A stretch of 35,333 nt of DNA, taken from contig NZ_JAOPXI010000014.1 in NCBI RefSeq assembly GCF_025965215.1, positions 1 to 35,333 on the forward strand, in the 5' to 3' direction. The translations under genes were made by a program, and so were the position numbers. This document shows, piece by piece, positions 17,036 through 28,160 of the stretch; position 1 is the stretch's first letter, and the number at the start of each line of letters is the position of its first letter. Below the pieces are notes generated by a model. The model had not been told where the DNA came from. It did no database searches and saw only the letters and a program-made list of their open reading frames with translations. Source of the DNA: Marmoricola sp. (GTDB lineage: Bacteria > Actinomycetota > Actinomycetes > Propionibacteriales > Nocardioidaceae).

Positions 17036-17376
17036 CTGGTCGGAATGAAGCCGGTGCCGGGGTCGTGGTCGTCCTGGGTCTCGCCGGAGTCCTGATGGCC
17101 GTCGGCACCATCGCGTTCGCGCTCGTGACGGTCATCTCCGCACATCGGCGGGTCGAGGCAGCTGCTGATCTGTCGGCGCTGGGTGCCGCAGGGGCGTTCG
17201 GAACCGGACGAGATCCCTGTGCGATCGCTTCGGAGCTTGCCCGGCGCAACGGTGCGGTGGTCGAGACGTGTACGGCAACTGGCCGGGACCTGTCTGTGGT
17301 CGTGCGATCCGATCTGCCGCGGGTTCTGGGCGGTCAGACTCTGCGGGCGCGAGCGCGAGCGGGCCCCTCCGAGTGA
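17032..17376 (+). CDS. Rv3654c-like TadE/TadG-like protein
   Basis: EAGAGVVVVLGLAGVLMAVGTIAFALVTVISAHRRVEAAADLSALGAA; last gene of the Tad operon. Confidence 0.82.
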   Translation: MTGRNEAGAGVVVVLGLAGVLMAVGTIAFALVTVISAHRRVEAAADLSALGAAGAFGTGRDPCAIASELARRNGAVVETCTATGRDLSVVVRSDLPRVLGGQTLRARARAGPSE

Positions 17377-17379
17377 AGG

Positions 17380-17775
17380 TCAGCGCACGTTGCCGAGCAC
17401 CCTTGTGACCTCGATCCGCAGCGCCACCCGTTCCGGGTTCTCGCGCGGCACCTTGTAGCGCTCGGCGTACCGCTGCTCGGCCTCGGCGACGGCCGCCGGG
17501 TGGACCAGGACGGTGGCGGTGCCTTCGAGGGTCGACCAGTGCCGACCGTCGACACAGCAGACGGCGATCGGTCCGTTGCCGTTGGCGGCCAGCAGGTTCT
17601 GGGCCTTGACGGAGGCGCCCGAGGTGATCGCCCAGGCGACGTCGTTCTCCGGGTCGATCACCACGCCCATCGGGACGACGTGCGGGGTGCCGTCGCGGCG
17701 CAGGGTGGTGACGGTGCAGAGGTGCCGGGAGCGCCAGAAGTCGAGGAAGGCGTCGGTGGTGGGGAGGACTGGCAC
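17380..17775 (-). CDS. Pyridoxamine 5'-phosphate oxidase family (split-barrel flavin) protein
   Basis: FLDFWRSRHLCTVTTLRRDGTPHVVPMGVVIDPENDVAWAITSGASVKAQNL. Confidence 0.85.
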   Translation of the reverse strand: MPVLPTTDAFLDFWRSRHLCTVTTLRRDGTPHVVPMGVVIDPENDVAWAITSGASVKAQNLLAANGNGPIAVCCVDGRHWSTLEGTATVLVHPAAVAEAEQRYAERYKVPRENPERVALRIEVTRVLGNVR

Positions 17776-17792
17776 CCGATTATGGTCGCGTG

Positions 17793-17850
17793 CGTCTCGG
17801 GAAGCTCGACGACCGGGGTTGGGTGGCGACTGGGTTGGCGACGACCGGGG
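17793..17850. repeat. Second copy of dispersed repeat (core + degenerate 15-bp units)
   Basis: CGTCTCGGGAAGCTCGACGACCGGGGTTGGGTGGCGACTGGGTTGGCGACGACCGGGGTCAG; core 21/22 to the reverse complement of 10471-10492, followed by GACGACCGGGGT-type units. Confidence 0.7.
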
Positions 17851-20166
17851 TCAGCCAGCTTCTGCGAGGAGGAGGTCGAGGAGGTGGACCGCTCCGGGCT
17901 TGTCGAGGGGGTTGTTCTGGTTGCCGCACTTCGGGGACTGCACGCACGACGGGCAGCCCTCGGCACACGTGCACGAGTCGATCGCCTCGCGGGTCGCCTC
18001 CAGCCAGTCATGGGCGGTGTGGAAGCCGCGTTCAGCGAACCCCGCGCCTCCCGGGTGGCCGTCGTACACGAACACGGTGAGCTGGCCGGTGTCGGCGTGC
18101 CTCGCGGTGGAGACGCCGCCGATGTCCCAGCGGTCGCAGGTCGCGAACAGAGGTAGCAGTCCGATTGCGGCGTGCTCCGCGGCATGGGCGGAGCCCGGGA
18201 GGTCGAGCTTGTCGAAGCCGGCGTCCTCCAGCAGGTCGTCGGGCACCGTCCACCAGACCGCGGCCGTCTCCAGGGTCCGCTCGGGCAGGTCCAGGGGCTC
18301 CTCACCGAGGACCTCGCCCGAGGCAATCCGGCGGCGCAGGAACGAGACCACCTGATGGGTCACCCGTACCGTGCCGAAGCTCAGCCGGTTGCGACCCCAG
18401 GTCTCGGCCAGCCGTTCTCGCACGATCTCGATGTCGGTGATCTCGCGTGCCGAGGTCGAATAGTCGACCGTCGTGCTCGCAACCGTCGCCACCGACTCCT
18501 CCAGGTCCAGGTCGAGGACCAGGAAGCTCTCGCCCTGGTGCAGGTACACCGCTCCCGTGTGAGCCGTGCCGTGCGAGGAGCCGTGGTCGACGGTGCCCAG
18601 CACCCGACCGGTGCCGTCCTCGACCAGCCTCACCGGAGAACCACCGGACGAGCGGATGTCGGCGAGGTCGCTGGCCCGGCGTCGATCCGTCCAGTACCAA
18701 CCGTGCGAGCGCCTGCGCAGCAACCCGGCGTTGGTCAGCGCATCGACGGCGTCGCGCGCGGCCGGGCCGAACAGGGCGAGGCCGTCCTCGGTCAGCGGCG
18801 ACTCCGCCGCTGCCGCACACAGGTGCGGGCCCAGGACGTACGGGTTGTCCGGGTCGAAGACGGTCGCTTCGACCGGACGGCCCAGCAGGTGCTCCGGGTG
18901 GTTGACCAGGTACGTGTCCAGCGGGTCGTCGCGGGCCACCAGCACCCCCAGGGCGTCGCCGCCGTTGCGTCCGGCGCGGCCCACCTGCTGCCACAGCGCT
19001 GCCCGGGTGCCCGGGAACCCGCCGAGCAGCACGGCGTCCAGCCCGGAGATGTCGATGCCAAGCTCCAGCGCGTTGGTCGCCGCCAGTCCGAGCAGCCGGC
19101 CGTCGCGCAGCGCCTGCTCCAGAGCCCGGCGTTCCTCGGGCAGGTAGCCACCGCGATACGCCGCTACCCGGTCGGCCAGCGCCGGATCGACCTCGCCCAA
19201 CAGCCGGCGGGTCGTCAGCGCCACCGTCTCGGCGCCGTGCCGGCTGCGGACGAATGCGAGCGTCCGCACGTTCTCGACCACCAGATCGGTCAGCAGGTCG
19301 GCCAGCTCTGCCCCTACTGACCGGCGTACCGGGGCGCCGTGCTCGCCACCGTGCGACACGAACGGCGGCTCCCACAGCGCCAGTGCCACCCGCCCGCGGG
19401 GCGACGCGTCGTCGGTCACCGCCAGCACCGGCAGCCCGGTCAGCCGGCTCGCCGCCACCTCCGGTTCGGCCACCGTCGCCGAGGCCAGCACGAAGGTCGG
19501 GTGGGCGCCGTACAGGGCTGCGACCCGGCGCAGCCGGCGCATCACCTGGGAGACGTGCGCCCCGAAGACCCCGCGGTAGTGGTGGCACTCGTCGATGACG
19601 ACGTACTCCAGGGCCGAGAAGAACCGTGACCAGCGCTCGTGCCCGGGCAGCAGCGAGCGGTGCAGCATGTCCGGGTTGGTGAGCACGTACTCCCCGTGGT
19701 CCCGGGTCCACTCGCGCTCTTCGGTGGTCGAGTCGCCGTCGTGGGTGGCCACCCGCAGGTCAGCCAGACCGAGGCTGCGCAGGGTGCTGAGCTGGTCCTG
19801 CGCGAGCGCCTTGGTCGGGGACAGGTAGAGCGTGCTGGACCCGCGCTGGCCCCGGGGCCCGCGTTTCGCAGCGATCGCGGTCAGTGCCGGCAACAGGTAG
19901 CCGAGCGACTTGCCGGACGCGGTCCCGGTCGAGATCACCGTGTGCTGACCGGCGTGCGCCTGCTCGGCCGCGGTCACCTGGTGCTCCCACGGCGCCGGTA
20001 CGCCGGCCAGCTCCAGCGCGGCCACGAGGCTGGCATCCACCCAACCCGGCCAGGCCCCGATCCGGGCCGTTCGTGGGGGAAGCACCTCGAGGTGGGTGAG
20101 CCGGTCCTCGCGCCCCGGGGCGCTCACCAGCCGCTCGACCAGCTGCTCGAGGTGATCCAGGCTCAC
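17851..20166 (-). CDS. DEAD/DEAH-box helicase with DUF1998-like C-terminus (MrfA/YprA-like)
   Basis: STGTASGKSLGYLLP Walker A, VIDECHHYRG DEAH-type motif II, SATVAEPE motif III, QQVGRAGRNG motif VI; C-terminal CTCAEGCPSCVQSPKCGNQNNPLDK. GTG at 20166 is the likely start (ORF open to 20289). Confidence 0.92.
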   Translation of the reverse strand: MSLDHLEQLVERLVSAPGREDRLTHLEVLPPRTARIGAWPGWVDASLVAALELAGVPAPWEHQVTAAEQAHAGQHTVISTGTASGKSLGYLLPALTAIAAKRGPRGQRGSSTLYLSPTKALAQDQLSTLRSLGLADLRVATHDGDSTTEEREWTRDHGEYVLTNPDMLHRSLLPGHERWSRFFSALEYVVIDECHHYRGVFGAHVSQVMRRLRRVAALYGAHPTFVLASATVAEPEVAASRLTGLPVLAVTDDASPRGRVALALWEPPFVSHGGEHGAPVRRSVGAELADLLTDLVVENVRTLAFVRSRHGAETVALTTRRLLGEVDPALADRVAAYRGGYLPEERRALEQALRDGRLLGLAATNALELGIDISGLDAVLLGGFPGTRAALWQQVGRAGRNGGDALGVLVARDDPLDTYLVNHPEHLLGRPVEATVFDPDNPYVLGPHLCAAAAESPLTEDGLALFGPAARDAVDALTNAGLLRRRSHGWYWTDRRRASDLADIRSSGGSPVRLVEDGTGRVLGTVDHGSSHGTAHTGAVYLHQGESFLVLDLDLEESVATVASTTVDYSTSAREITDIEIVRERLAETWGRNRLSFGTVRVTHQVVSFLRRRIASGEVLGEEPLDLPERTLETAAVWWTVPDDLLEDAGFDKLDLPGSAHAAEHAAIGLLPLFATCDRWDIGGVSTARHADTGQLTVFVYDGHPGGAGFAERGFHTAHDWLEATREAIDSCTCAEGCPSCVQSPKCGNQNNPLDKPGAVHLLDLLLAEAG

Positions 20167-20276
20167 GCCGTGAGTCTCGCAGCGGACCCGGACATCGCCA
20201 GCCTCGGTCCGGAACTGCTGTGCGGCAGCGTGGTTGAATGAGAAGGACCTGCCGCCACACGCTTGGGAGTACGAGG

Positions 20277-20612
20277 GTGGACCTGACACTGACGACCCGA
20301 CAGGACGGCGAGCGCACGATCGTATCCGTCGGTGGGGAGATCGACGTGTACACCGCCCCGAAGCTGCGCGACAAGATCACCGAGCTGGTGAACGCCGGTC
20401 ACCACGACCTGTTCATCGACATGGAGGAAGTCGAGTTCCTCGACTCCACCGGCCTCGGCGTCCTGGTCGGCGGGCTGAAGAAGATCCGCGCCCAGGACGG
20501 CTCGATGGCGCTCATCTGCAGCCAGGACCGGCTGCTCAAGATCTTCCGGATCACCGGCCTCGCGAAGGTCTTCACGATCCACCCCTCGGAAGCCGTTGCG
20601 CTCGGAAGCTGA
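20277..20612 (+). CDS. STAS-domain anti-sigma factor antagonist (BldG-like)
   Basis: GTG at 20277: [38 protein letters not shown]...[23 protein letters not shown]; conserved [10 protein letters not shown] phospho-serine region. Confidence 0.92.
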   Translation: MDLTLTTRQDGERTIVSVGGEIDVYTAPKLRDKITELVNAGHHDLFIDMEEVEFLDSTGLGVLVGGLKKIRAQDGSMALICSQDRLLKIFRITGLAKVFTIHPSEAVALGS

Positions 20613-20739
20613 CCTCCGGTTTCGGATGGTGACACGCCGACGTGATCTGAGTCACCCGGTGGGCGTGACTCGGGCGACACCTGCGTAGACTCCGCGACGT
20701 TTGTTACCCGTGTTACCCGGATCACACCGAGGAGACCTC

Positions 20740-23079
<2,340 letters not shown>

Positions 23080-23091
23080 CCCGTCTCTCCC

Positions 23092-23135
23092 GGTTTCGGC
23101 AGGCTCAACCACCACTGGTTGAGCCTGCCGAAGCC
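23092..23135. repeat. Near-perfect 20-bp inverted repeat (terminator-like / REP-like)
   Basis: GGTTTCGGCAGGCTCAACCA-ccac-TGGTTGAGCCTGCCGAAGCC, 19/20 paired, 12 bp after the hppA stop; core is 17/21 identical to the 10471 repeat core. Confidence 0.85.
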
Positions 23136-23164
23136 TTGTCGCCTTCCCGACATAGCCTTCCCCG

Positions 23165-24664
23165 GTGACCGATCTCCATTTCCGCCTCCGCGACGCGCTC
23201 GCCGCGGCCGGCTACACCTACGACGTCGTCTCGGACCTGATCGGTACGACGGCCCAGGCGGCGCTCGGTCGCAACGAGACGACCCCGGGCCTGCGGGTGA
23301 CCCGCGGCGGCAGCCCGGTCGAGACGCTGACCCGGATGTGGCTGCTGCAGGCAACGGTCAGCGCCGAGGACGCCGAGCGCGCCCTGCCCGACCTGGTGGA
23401 TGAGCTGTGCGCCGCCGGGATCCTCGAACGTACGCTCAGCGAGGTCGCGGCCCGGGTCGACCTGCGCCCGTACGGCACGGATGGGGGCAACCTGTGGGTG
23501 GCCAGCGACCTGACCCCCGGGCTCGACGGCGGTTCGATGCGCGTGGGCAGCGACCACGTCCTGGGGATCAGCCCGGCCGCGACCTCGCTCGCCGAGCTCA
23601 CTGTGCGCGCACCGGTCGGCCGGGCACTCGACCTCGGCACCGGGTGCGGCGTCCAGTCGCTGCACCTCGCGACCCACGCCCGCCAGGTGGTCGCGACCGA
23701 CGTGAACCAGCGTGCCCTCTGGCTGACGCAGCTCAACGCCGACCTCAACGGCGTGACGTTGGACGTACGCGAAGGCAGCTTCTTCGAGCCGGTCGCAGGC
23801 GAGCTCTTCGACCTCATCGTCACGAACCCGCCGTTCGTGATCTCCCCTGCCACCGGCGAACGCCTCGTCTACCGCGACTCCGGGCTGCCGGGCGACCGGG
23901 TCGTCGAGGACATCGTGCGCAGGATCCCCTCGTTCCTGAACCCCGGTGGGGTCGGCCAGGTGCTCGCCAACTGGGCGATCCAGAAGGGCACCGACTGGGA
24001 CGAGCGCCTCGCCGCGTGGCTCGAGCCTGCCGCCGACGTCCGCGGCTGCGACGCCTGGATCGTCCAGCGCGAGGTCGTCGACCTGCCGTCGTACGTCGAG
24101 CTCTGGCTCAAGGACGCCGGCCAGCACGGCGCACCCGACTACGCGCGGCGCTACGAGACCTGGCTGTCGTGGTTCGACGAGGTCGGCGTCGAAGCGGTCG
24201 GGTTCGGGTGGATCAACCTGCGCTCACGCGGCGCTGACGGCACCGACCCCGGACCGGACGACCACCGCCTGGAGGAATGGCGCTGGGAGGTCGAGCAGCC
24301 GCTGGGCCCGGAGGTCGCGGCACACTTCGAGCGGGCCGCGTCTGTGCGCGCGCTGGACGACGACGCCCTGCTGGCCACCCGTCCACGGCTGGCCGTCGAT
24401 GTCGTCCAGGAGACCTTCGGCCCCGCGGGCGCCGAGGACCCCAGCCAGATCGTCCTGCGCCGACAGCGCGGCCTGCGCCGCGCCGTGCCGGTCGACTCCG
24501 TCACCTGCGCGCTGGCGGGGGCCGCGGACGGCGAACTGACCCTCGCCCAGCTGCTCGCAGCGATCGGCCAGCTGCTCGGCGAGGTCGATGTCGCAGCCCG
24601 GCTCGCGGAGGTCCGCACCCTGATCGCCGACGGCTTCCTGGAAAACGGCGACCACCTCGGTTGA
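23165..24664 (+). CDS. Class I SAM-dependent methyltransferase (HemK/RsmC-like, NPPF motif)
   Basis: ALDLGTGCGVQSLHLATHARQVVATDVNQRAL...LFDLIVTNPPFVISPATG; GTG start. Confidence 0.87.
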   Translation: MTDLHFRLRDALAAAGYTYDVVSDLIGTTAQAALGRNETTPGLRVTRGGSPVETLTRMWLLQATVSAEDAERALPDLVDELCAAGILERTLSEVAARVDLRPYGTDGGNLWVASDLTPGLDGGSMRVGSDHVLGISPAATSLAELTVRAPVGRALDLGTGCGVQSLHLATHARQVVATDVNQRALWLTQLNADLNGVTLDVREGSFFEPVAGELFDLIVTNPPFVISPATGERLVYRDSGLPGDRVVEDIVRRIPSFLNPGGVGQVLANWAIQKGTDWDERLAAWLEPAADVRGCDAWIVQREVVDLPSYVELWLKDAGQHGAPDYARRYETWLSWFDEVGVEAVGFGWINLRSRGADGTDPGPDDHRLEEWRWEVEQPLGPEVAAHFERAASVRALDDDALLATRPRLAVDVVQETFGPAGAEDPSQIVLRRQRGLRRAVPVDSVTCALAGAADGELTLAQLLAAIGQLLGEVDVAARLAEVRTLIADGFLENGDHLG

Positions 24665-24734
24665 CGGCCCATCTGGGCTGCCGCGCTACCTTGTTGCCGG
24701 CAAACCCGCCGAAGAAGCGAAGGATTCCCACTCC

Positions 24735-27440
24735 GTGGCACACAAGCTCGTGATCGTCGAGTCCCCGGCCAAGGCCCGCACCATCGAGGGCTACCTTGGC
24801 AAGGGCTACGTCGTGGAGTCCTCGATCGGACACATCCGCGACCTTCCGCAGACCGCCGCCGACATCCCGGCGAAGATCAAGGGCGAGCCCTGGGCGCGCC
24901 TCGGAGTCAACGTCGACGACGGCTTCAAGCCGGTCTATGTCGTCTCGCGCGACAAGAAGGCGCACATCACCAAGCTGAAGAACCTACTCAAGGACGCCGA
25001 CGAGCTCTTCCTGGCCACCGATGAGGACCGCGAGGGCGAGGCGATCGCCTGGCACCTGCTCGACGAGCTTAAGCCGCCGGCGGGCCTGCCGGTCCGCCGG
25101 ATGGTCTTCCACGAGATCACCCCGGCCGCGATCCAGGCCGCTGTCGAGAGCCCGCGCGAGATCGACATGGACCTCGTCGAGGCCCAGGAAGCACGCCGCA
25201 TCCTCGACCGCCTCTACGGCTACGAGGTCTCCCCGGTGCTGTGGAAGAAGGTCATGTCCGGCCTCTCTGCCGGCCGGGTGCAGTCGGTGGCGACCCGGCT
25301 GGTCGTGGATCGCGAACGCGAGCGGATCGCCTTCCGGATGGCGTCGTACTGGGACCTTGAGGGGACGTTCGACGCCGGTGCCGACCACGAGCAGCGGATG
25401 TTCGGTGGCAAGCTGCACAGCATCGACGGGACCCGCGTCGCACGCGGCACCGACTTCGGTGATGACGGCCTGCTGAAGGCGACCGCCAAGGTCGTCCACC
25501 TCAACCAGGCCCGGGCCGACCAGCTCGTCGAGGCCCTGCACGACACCGCGTTCACCGTGCGCTCGGTCGAGTCCAAGCCGTACACGCGCAAGCCCTACGC
25601 GCCGTTCCGGACCACCACGCTGCAGCAGGAGGCCAGCCGCAAGCTCGGCTTCAGTGCGTCCTCGACCATGTCGGTGGCGCAGCGGTTGTACGAGAACGGC
25701 TACATCACCTACATGCGTACCGACTCCACGACGCTCTCGGACACGGCGCTGAACGCGGCGCGGACCCAGGCCCGTGAGCTGTACGGGGCCGAGTACGTCC
25801 CGGACGCCCCGCGCGTCTACGCCTCCAAGGTGAAGAACGCCCAGGAGGCGCACGAGGCGATCCGCCCGGCCGGCGACAACTTCCGCACTCCCGCCCAGAC
25901 CGGCCTGACCGGCGACCAGTTCCGCCTCTACGAGCTGATCTGGATGCGCACGATCGCCTCCCAGATGAAGGACGCCGCCGGCAACTCGCTGACCATCCGG
26001 CTCGGCGGCCCCTCGGCTGCAGGTGAGGACGTCGTGTTCTCCGCCAGCGGCCGCACGATCACCTTCCACGGCTTCCTCAAGGCCTACGTCGAGGGCAACG
26101 ACGACGCCGAAGCCGCCCGCGACGACGCCGAGAGCAAGCTGCCGAACCTGACCGAGGGTGCCTCCGTCAGCGCAGCCGCCCTGAAGTCGAGCGGGCACGA
26201 GACCAAGCCACCGGCTCGCTACACCGAGGCCTCGCTGATCAGCGAGCTCGAAGGCCGCGAGATCGGCCGCCCGTCGACGTACGCCTCGATCATCGGCACG
26301 ATCCTCAACCGCGGCTACGTCTACAAGAAGGGCACCGCGCTCGTCCCGGCGTGGCTGGCCTTCTCGGTGATCAGGCTGCTGGAGGAGCACTTCGCGCGCC
26401 TTGTCTCCTACGAGTTCACCGCCGGCATGGAGGACGTCCTCGACGAGATCGCCGGCGGACGCAAGAACCTCGAGACCGAGCTGGGTGAGTTCTACTTCGG
26501 CAGCGACAAGGTCGAGGGCCTCAAGCGCCTGGTCACCGAGCTCGGCGAGATCGACGCCAAGGAGCTCGCCACCTTCCCCGTGCTGACCCTGGCCGGTGAG
26601 CCGAGCGGCATCGACCTGCGCGTCGGCCGCTACGGCCCGTACGTCGAGGACACCGGCTCGTTCCAGGACGGCGACGGCGAGGGCGACGGCGTGCCGGCCC
26701 GGGCGAACGTCCCGGACGACATGCCGCCCGACGAGCTGACCGAGGCCGCTGCCCGCGAGCTGCTGGCGAACCCGGCCGGTGCGGAGCACGAGCTCGGCAG
26801 GGACCCCGAGTCCGGCAACCTGATCGTGGCCAAGAACGGCCGCTACGGCCCCTACGTCACCGAGGCCCTGCCGGACGACGCCCCCAAGAAGCAGAAGGCG
26901 CGCACCGGCTCGCTGTTCAAGTCGATGTCGCTGGAGACCGTCACGCTCGAGCAGGCGCTGCGGCTGCTCTCGCTGCCGCGGGTCGTCGGTGTCGACGCCG
27001 AGGGTGTCGAGATCACCGCGCAGAACGGTCGCTACGGCCCGTACCTCAAGAAGGGCACGGACTCGCGCTCGCTCGAGACCGAGGACCAGCTCTTCGAGGT
27101 CACCCTCGAGCAGGCGCTGGCGATCTACGCCCAGCCCAAGGCGCGCGGACGCGGAGCCGCGACCCCGCCGTTGAAGGAGCTCGGCAACGACCCCGTGTCC
27201 GGCCAGCCGGTCGTGGTCAAGGCCGGCCGCTTCGGTGAGTACGTCACCGACGGGGAGTACAACGCCACCCTGCGCAAGGACGACTCGGTCGAGGAGATCA
27301 CCCTCGAGCGGGCCGCCGAGCTGCTCGCCGAGCGTCGCGAGAAGGGCCCGGCCAAGAAGGCCGCCAAGAAGGGCGCGAAGAAGACTGCGAAGAAGTCGGC
27401 CAAGAAGACCACGAAGAAGGCCGCCGCCAAGAAGGCGTGA
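24735..27440 (+). CDS. topA: DNA topoisomerase I
   Basis: KLVIVESPAKARTIEGYLG; ATDEDREGEAIAWHL; YITYMRTDSTTLS catalytic Tyr; Lys/Ala-rich C-tail KKAAKKGAKKTAKKSAKKTTKKAAAKKA. Confidence 0.98.
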   Translation: MAHKLVIVESPAKARTIEGYLGKGYVVESSIGHIRDLPQTAADIPAKIKGEPWARLGVNVDDGFKPVYVVSRDKKAHITKLKNLLKDADELFLATDEDREGEAIAWHLLDELKPPAGLPVRRMVFHEITPAAIQAAVESPREIDMDLVEAQEARRILDRLYGYEVSPVLWKKVMSGLSAGRVQSVATRLVVDRERERIAFRMASYWDLEGTFDAGADHEQRMFGGKLHSIDGTRVARGTDFGDDGLLKATAKVVHLNQARADQLVEALHDTAFTVRSVESKPYTRKPYAPFRTTTLQQEASRKLGFSASSTMSVAQRLYENGYITYMRTDSTTLSDTALNAARTQARELYGAEYVPDAPRVYASKVKNAQEAHEAIRPAGDNFRTPAQTGLTGDQFRLYELIWMRTIASQMKDAAGNSLTIRLGGPSAAGEDVVFSASGRTITFHGFLKAYVEGNDDAEAARDDAESKLPNLTEGASVSAAALKSSGHETKPPARYTEASLISELEGREIGRPSTYASIIGTILNRGYVYKKGTALVPAWLAFSVIRLLEEHFARLVSYEFTAGMEDVLDEIAGGRKNLETELGEFYFGSDKVEGLKRLVTELGEIDAKELATFPVLTLAGEPSGIDLRVGRYGPYVEDTGSFQDGDGEGDGVPARANVPDDMPPDELTEAAARELLANPAGAEHELGRDPESGNLIVAKNGRYGPYVTEALPDDAPKKQKARTGSLFKSMSLETVTLEQALRLLSLPRVVGVDAEGVEITAQNGRYGPYLKKGTDSRSLETEDQLFEVTLEQALAIYAQPKARGRGAATPPLKELGNDPVSGQPVVVKAGRFGEYVTDGEYNATLRKDDSVEEITLERAAELLAERREKGPAKKAAKKGAKKTAKKSAKKTTKKAAAKKA

Positions 27441-27506
27441 GGGTCGGGGTGGAGGAAGGCGCTCTGCGCCGGTCTCGGAACCTCGGTCGGCGCCCGCGTC
27501 TAGGGT

Positions 27507-28160
27507 GTGCGTGTGTCGAACGCGGGTGTCCCAGCAGGTGTCTATGCCGAGTGCGGCCTCTTCGTCTGTTTCGAGGGTGGCGAGGGTGCCGGCAAGTCCA
27601 CCCAGGCGCAGGCGCTCGCTGACTGGCTCACCGCGGAGGGGCATGACGTCGTCCTGACCTTCGAGCCCGGCGACACCGGCGTGGGCCAGAAGATCCGCCA
27701 GATCGTGCTGAGTCCCGAGACCGGTCACCTCGCGGACGCGACCGAGGCCCTGCTGTACGCCGCGGACAAGTCCGAGCACCTCGACAAGATCGTGCTCCCG
27801 GCGCTGGCCGCCGGCAATGTCGTGATCACCGACCGCTACGTCGACTCGACCCTGGCCTACCAGGGCGCCGGCCGTGCGATCCCACCCGACGAGCTCGAGC
27901 ACGTCGCGCGCTGGGCCACCGGAGACCTCCGGCCGCACCTGACGGTGCTCCTCGACCTGGAGCCCAGCGCAGGCCTCACGCGTTTCGCCGGACGCGACCG
28001 GATCGAGGGCGAACCCCTGGAGTTCCACCAACGGGTGCGCTCCGCGTTCCTGCTCCTGGCCGAGCGCGACCCCACGCACTACCTGGTGCTGGATGCCCAT
28101 GACGACGTCGACGCGATCGCCGTGGCAGTCCGCACCCGGGTGGCGGAGCTGCTGGCATGA
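27507..28160 (+). CDS. tmk: Thymidylate kinase
   Basis: LFVCFEGGEGAGKSTQAQALADWL P-loop; VVITDRYVDSTLAYQGAGR DRY motif. Confidence 0.95.
   Translation: MRVSNAGVPAGVYAECGLFVCFEGGEGAGKSTQAQALADWLTAEGHDVVLTFEPGDTGVGQKIRQIVLSPETGHLADATEALLYAADKSEHLDKIVLPALAAGNVVITDRYVDSTLAYQGAGRAIPPDELEHVARWATGDLRPHLTVLLDLEPSAGLTRFAGRDRIEGEPLEFHQRVRSAFLLLAERDPTHYLVLDAHDDVDAIAVAVRTRVAELLA

Noticed and set aside
18172-19320. 382-aa plus-strand ORF opposite the helicase
   Set aside because: Shadow ORF of the minus-strand helicase gene; no recognisable domain pattern.
27340-27440. Lys/Ala repeat tail of TopA as a novel DNA-binding module
   Set aside because: Basic Lys/Ala-rich C-terminal tails are a known feature of actinobacterial topoisomerase I.
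24984-28100. 1038-aa minus-strand ORF opposite topA/tmk
   Set aside because: Mirror ORF of high-GC coding sequence; low-complexity translation and the plus strand clearly encodes topA and tmk.
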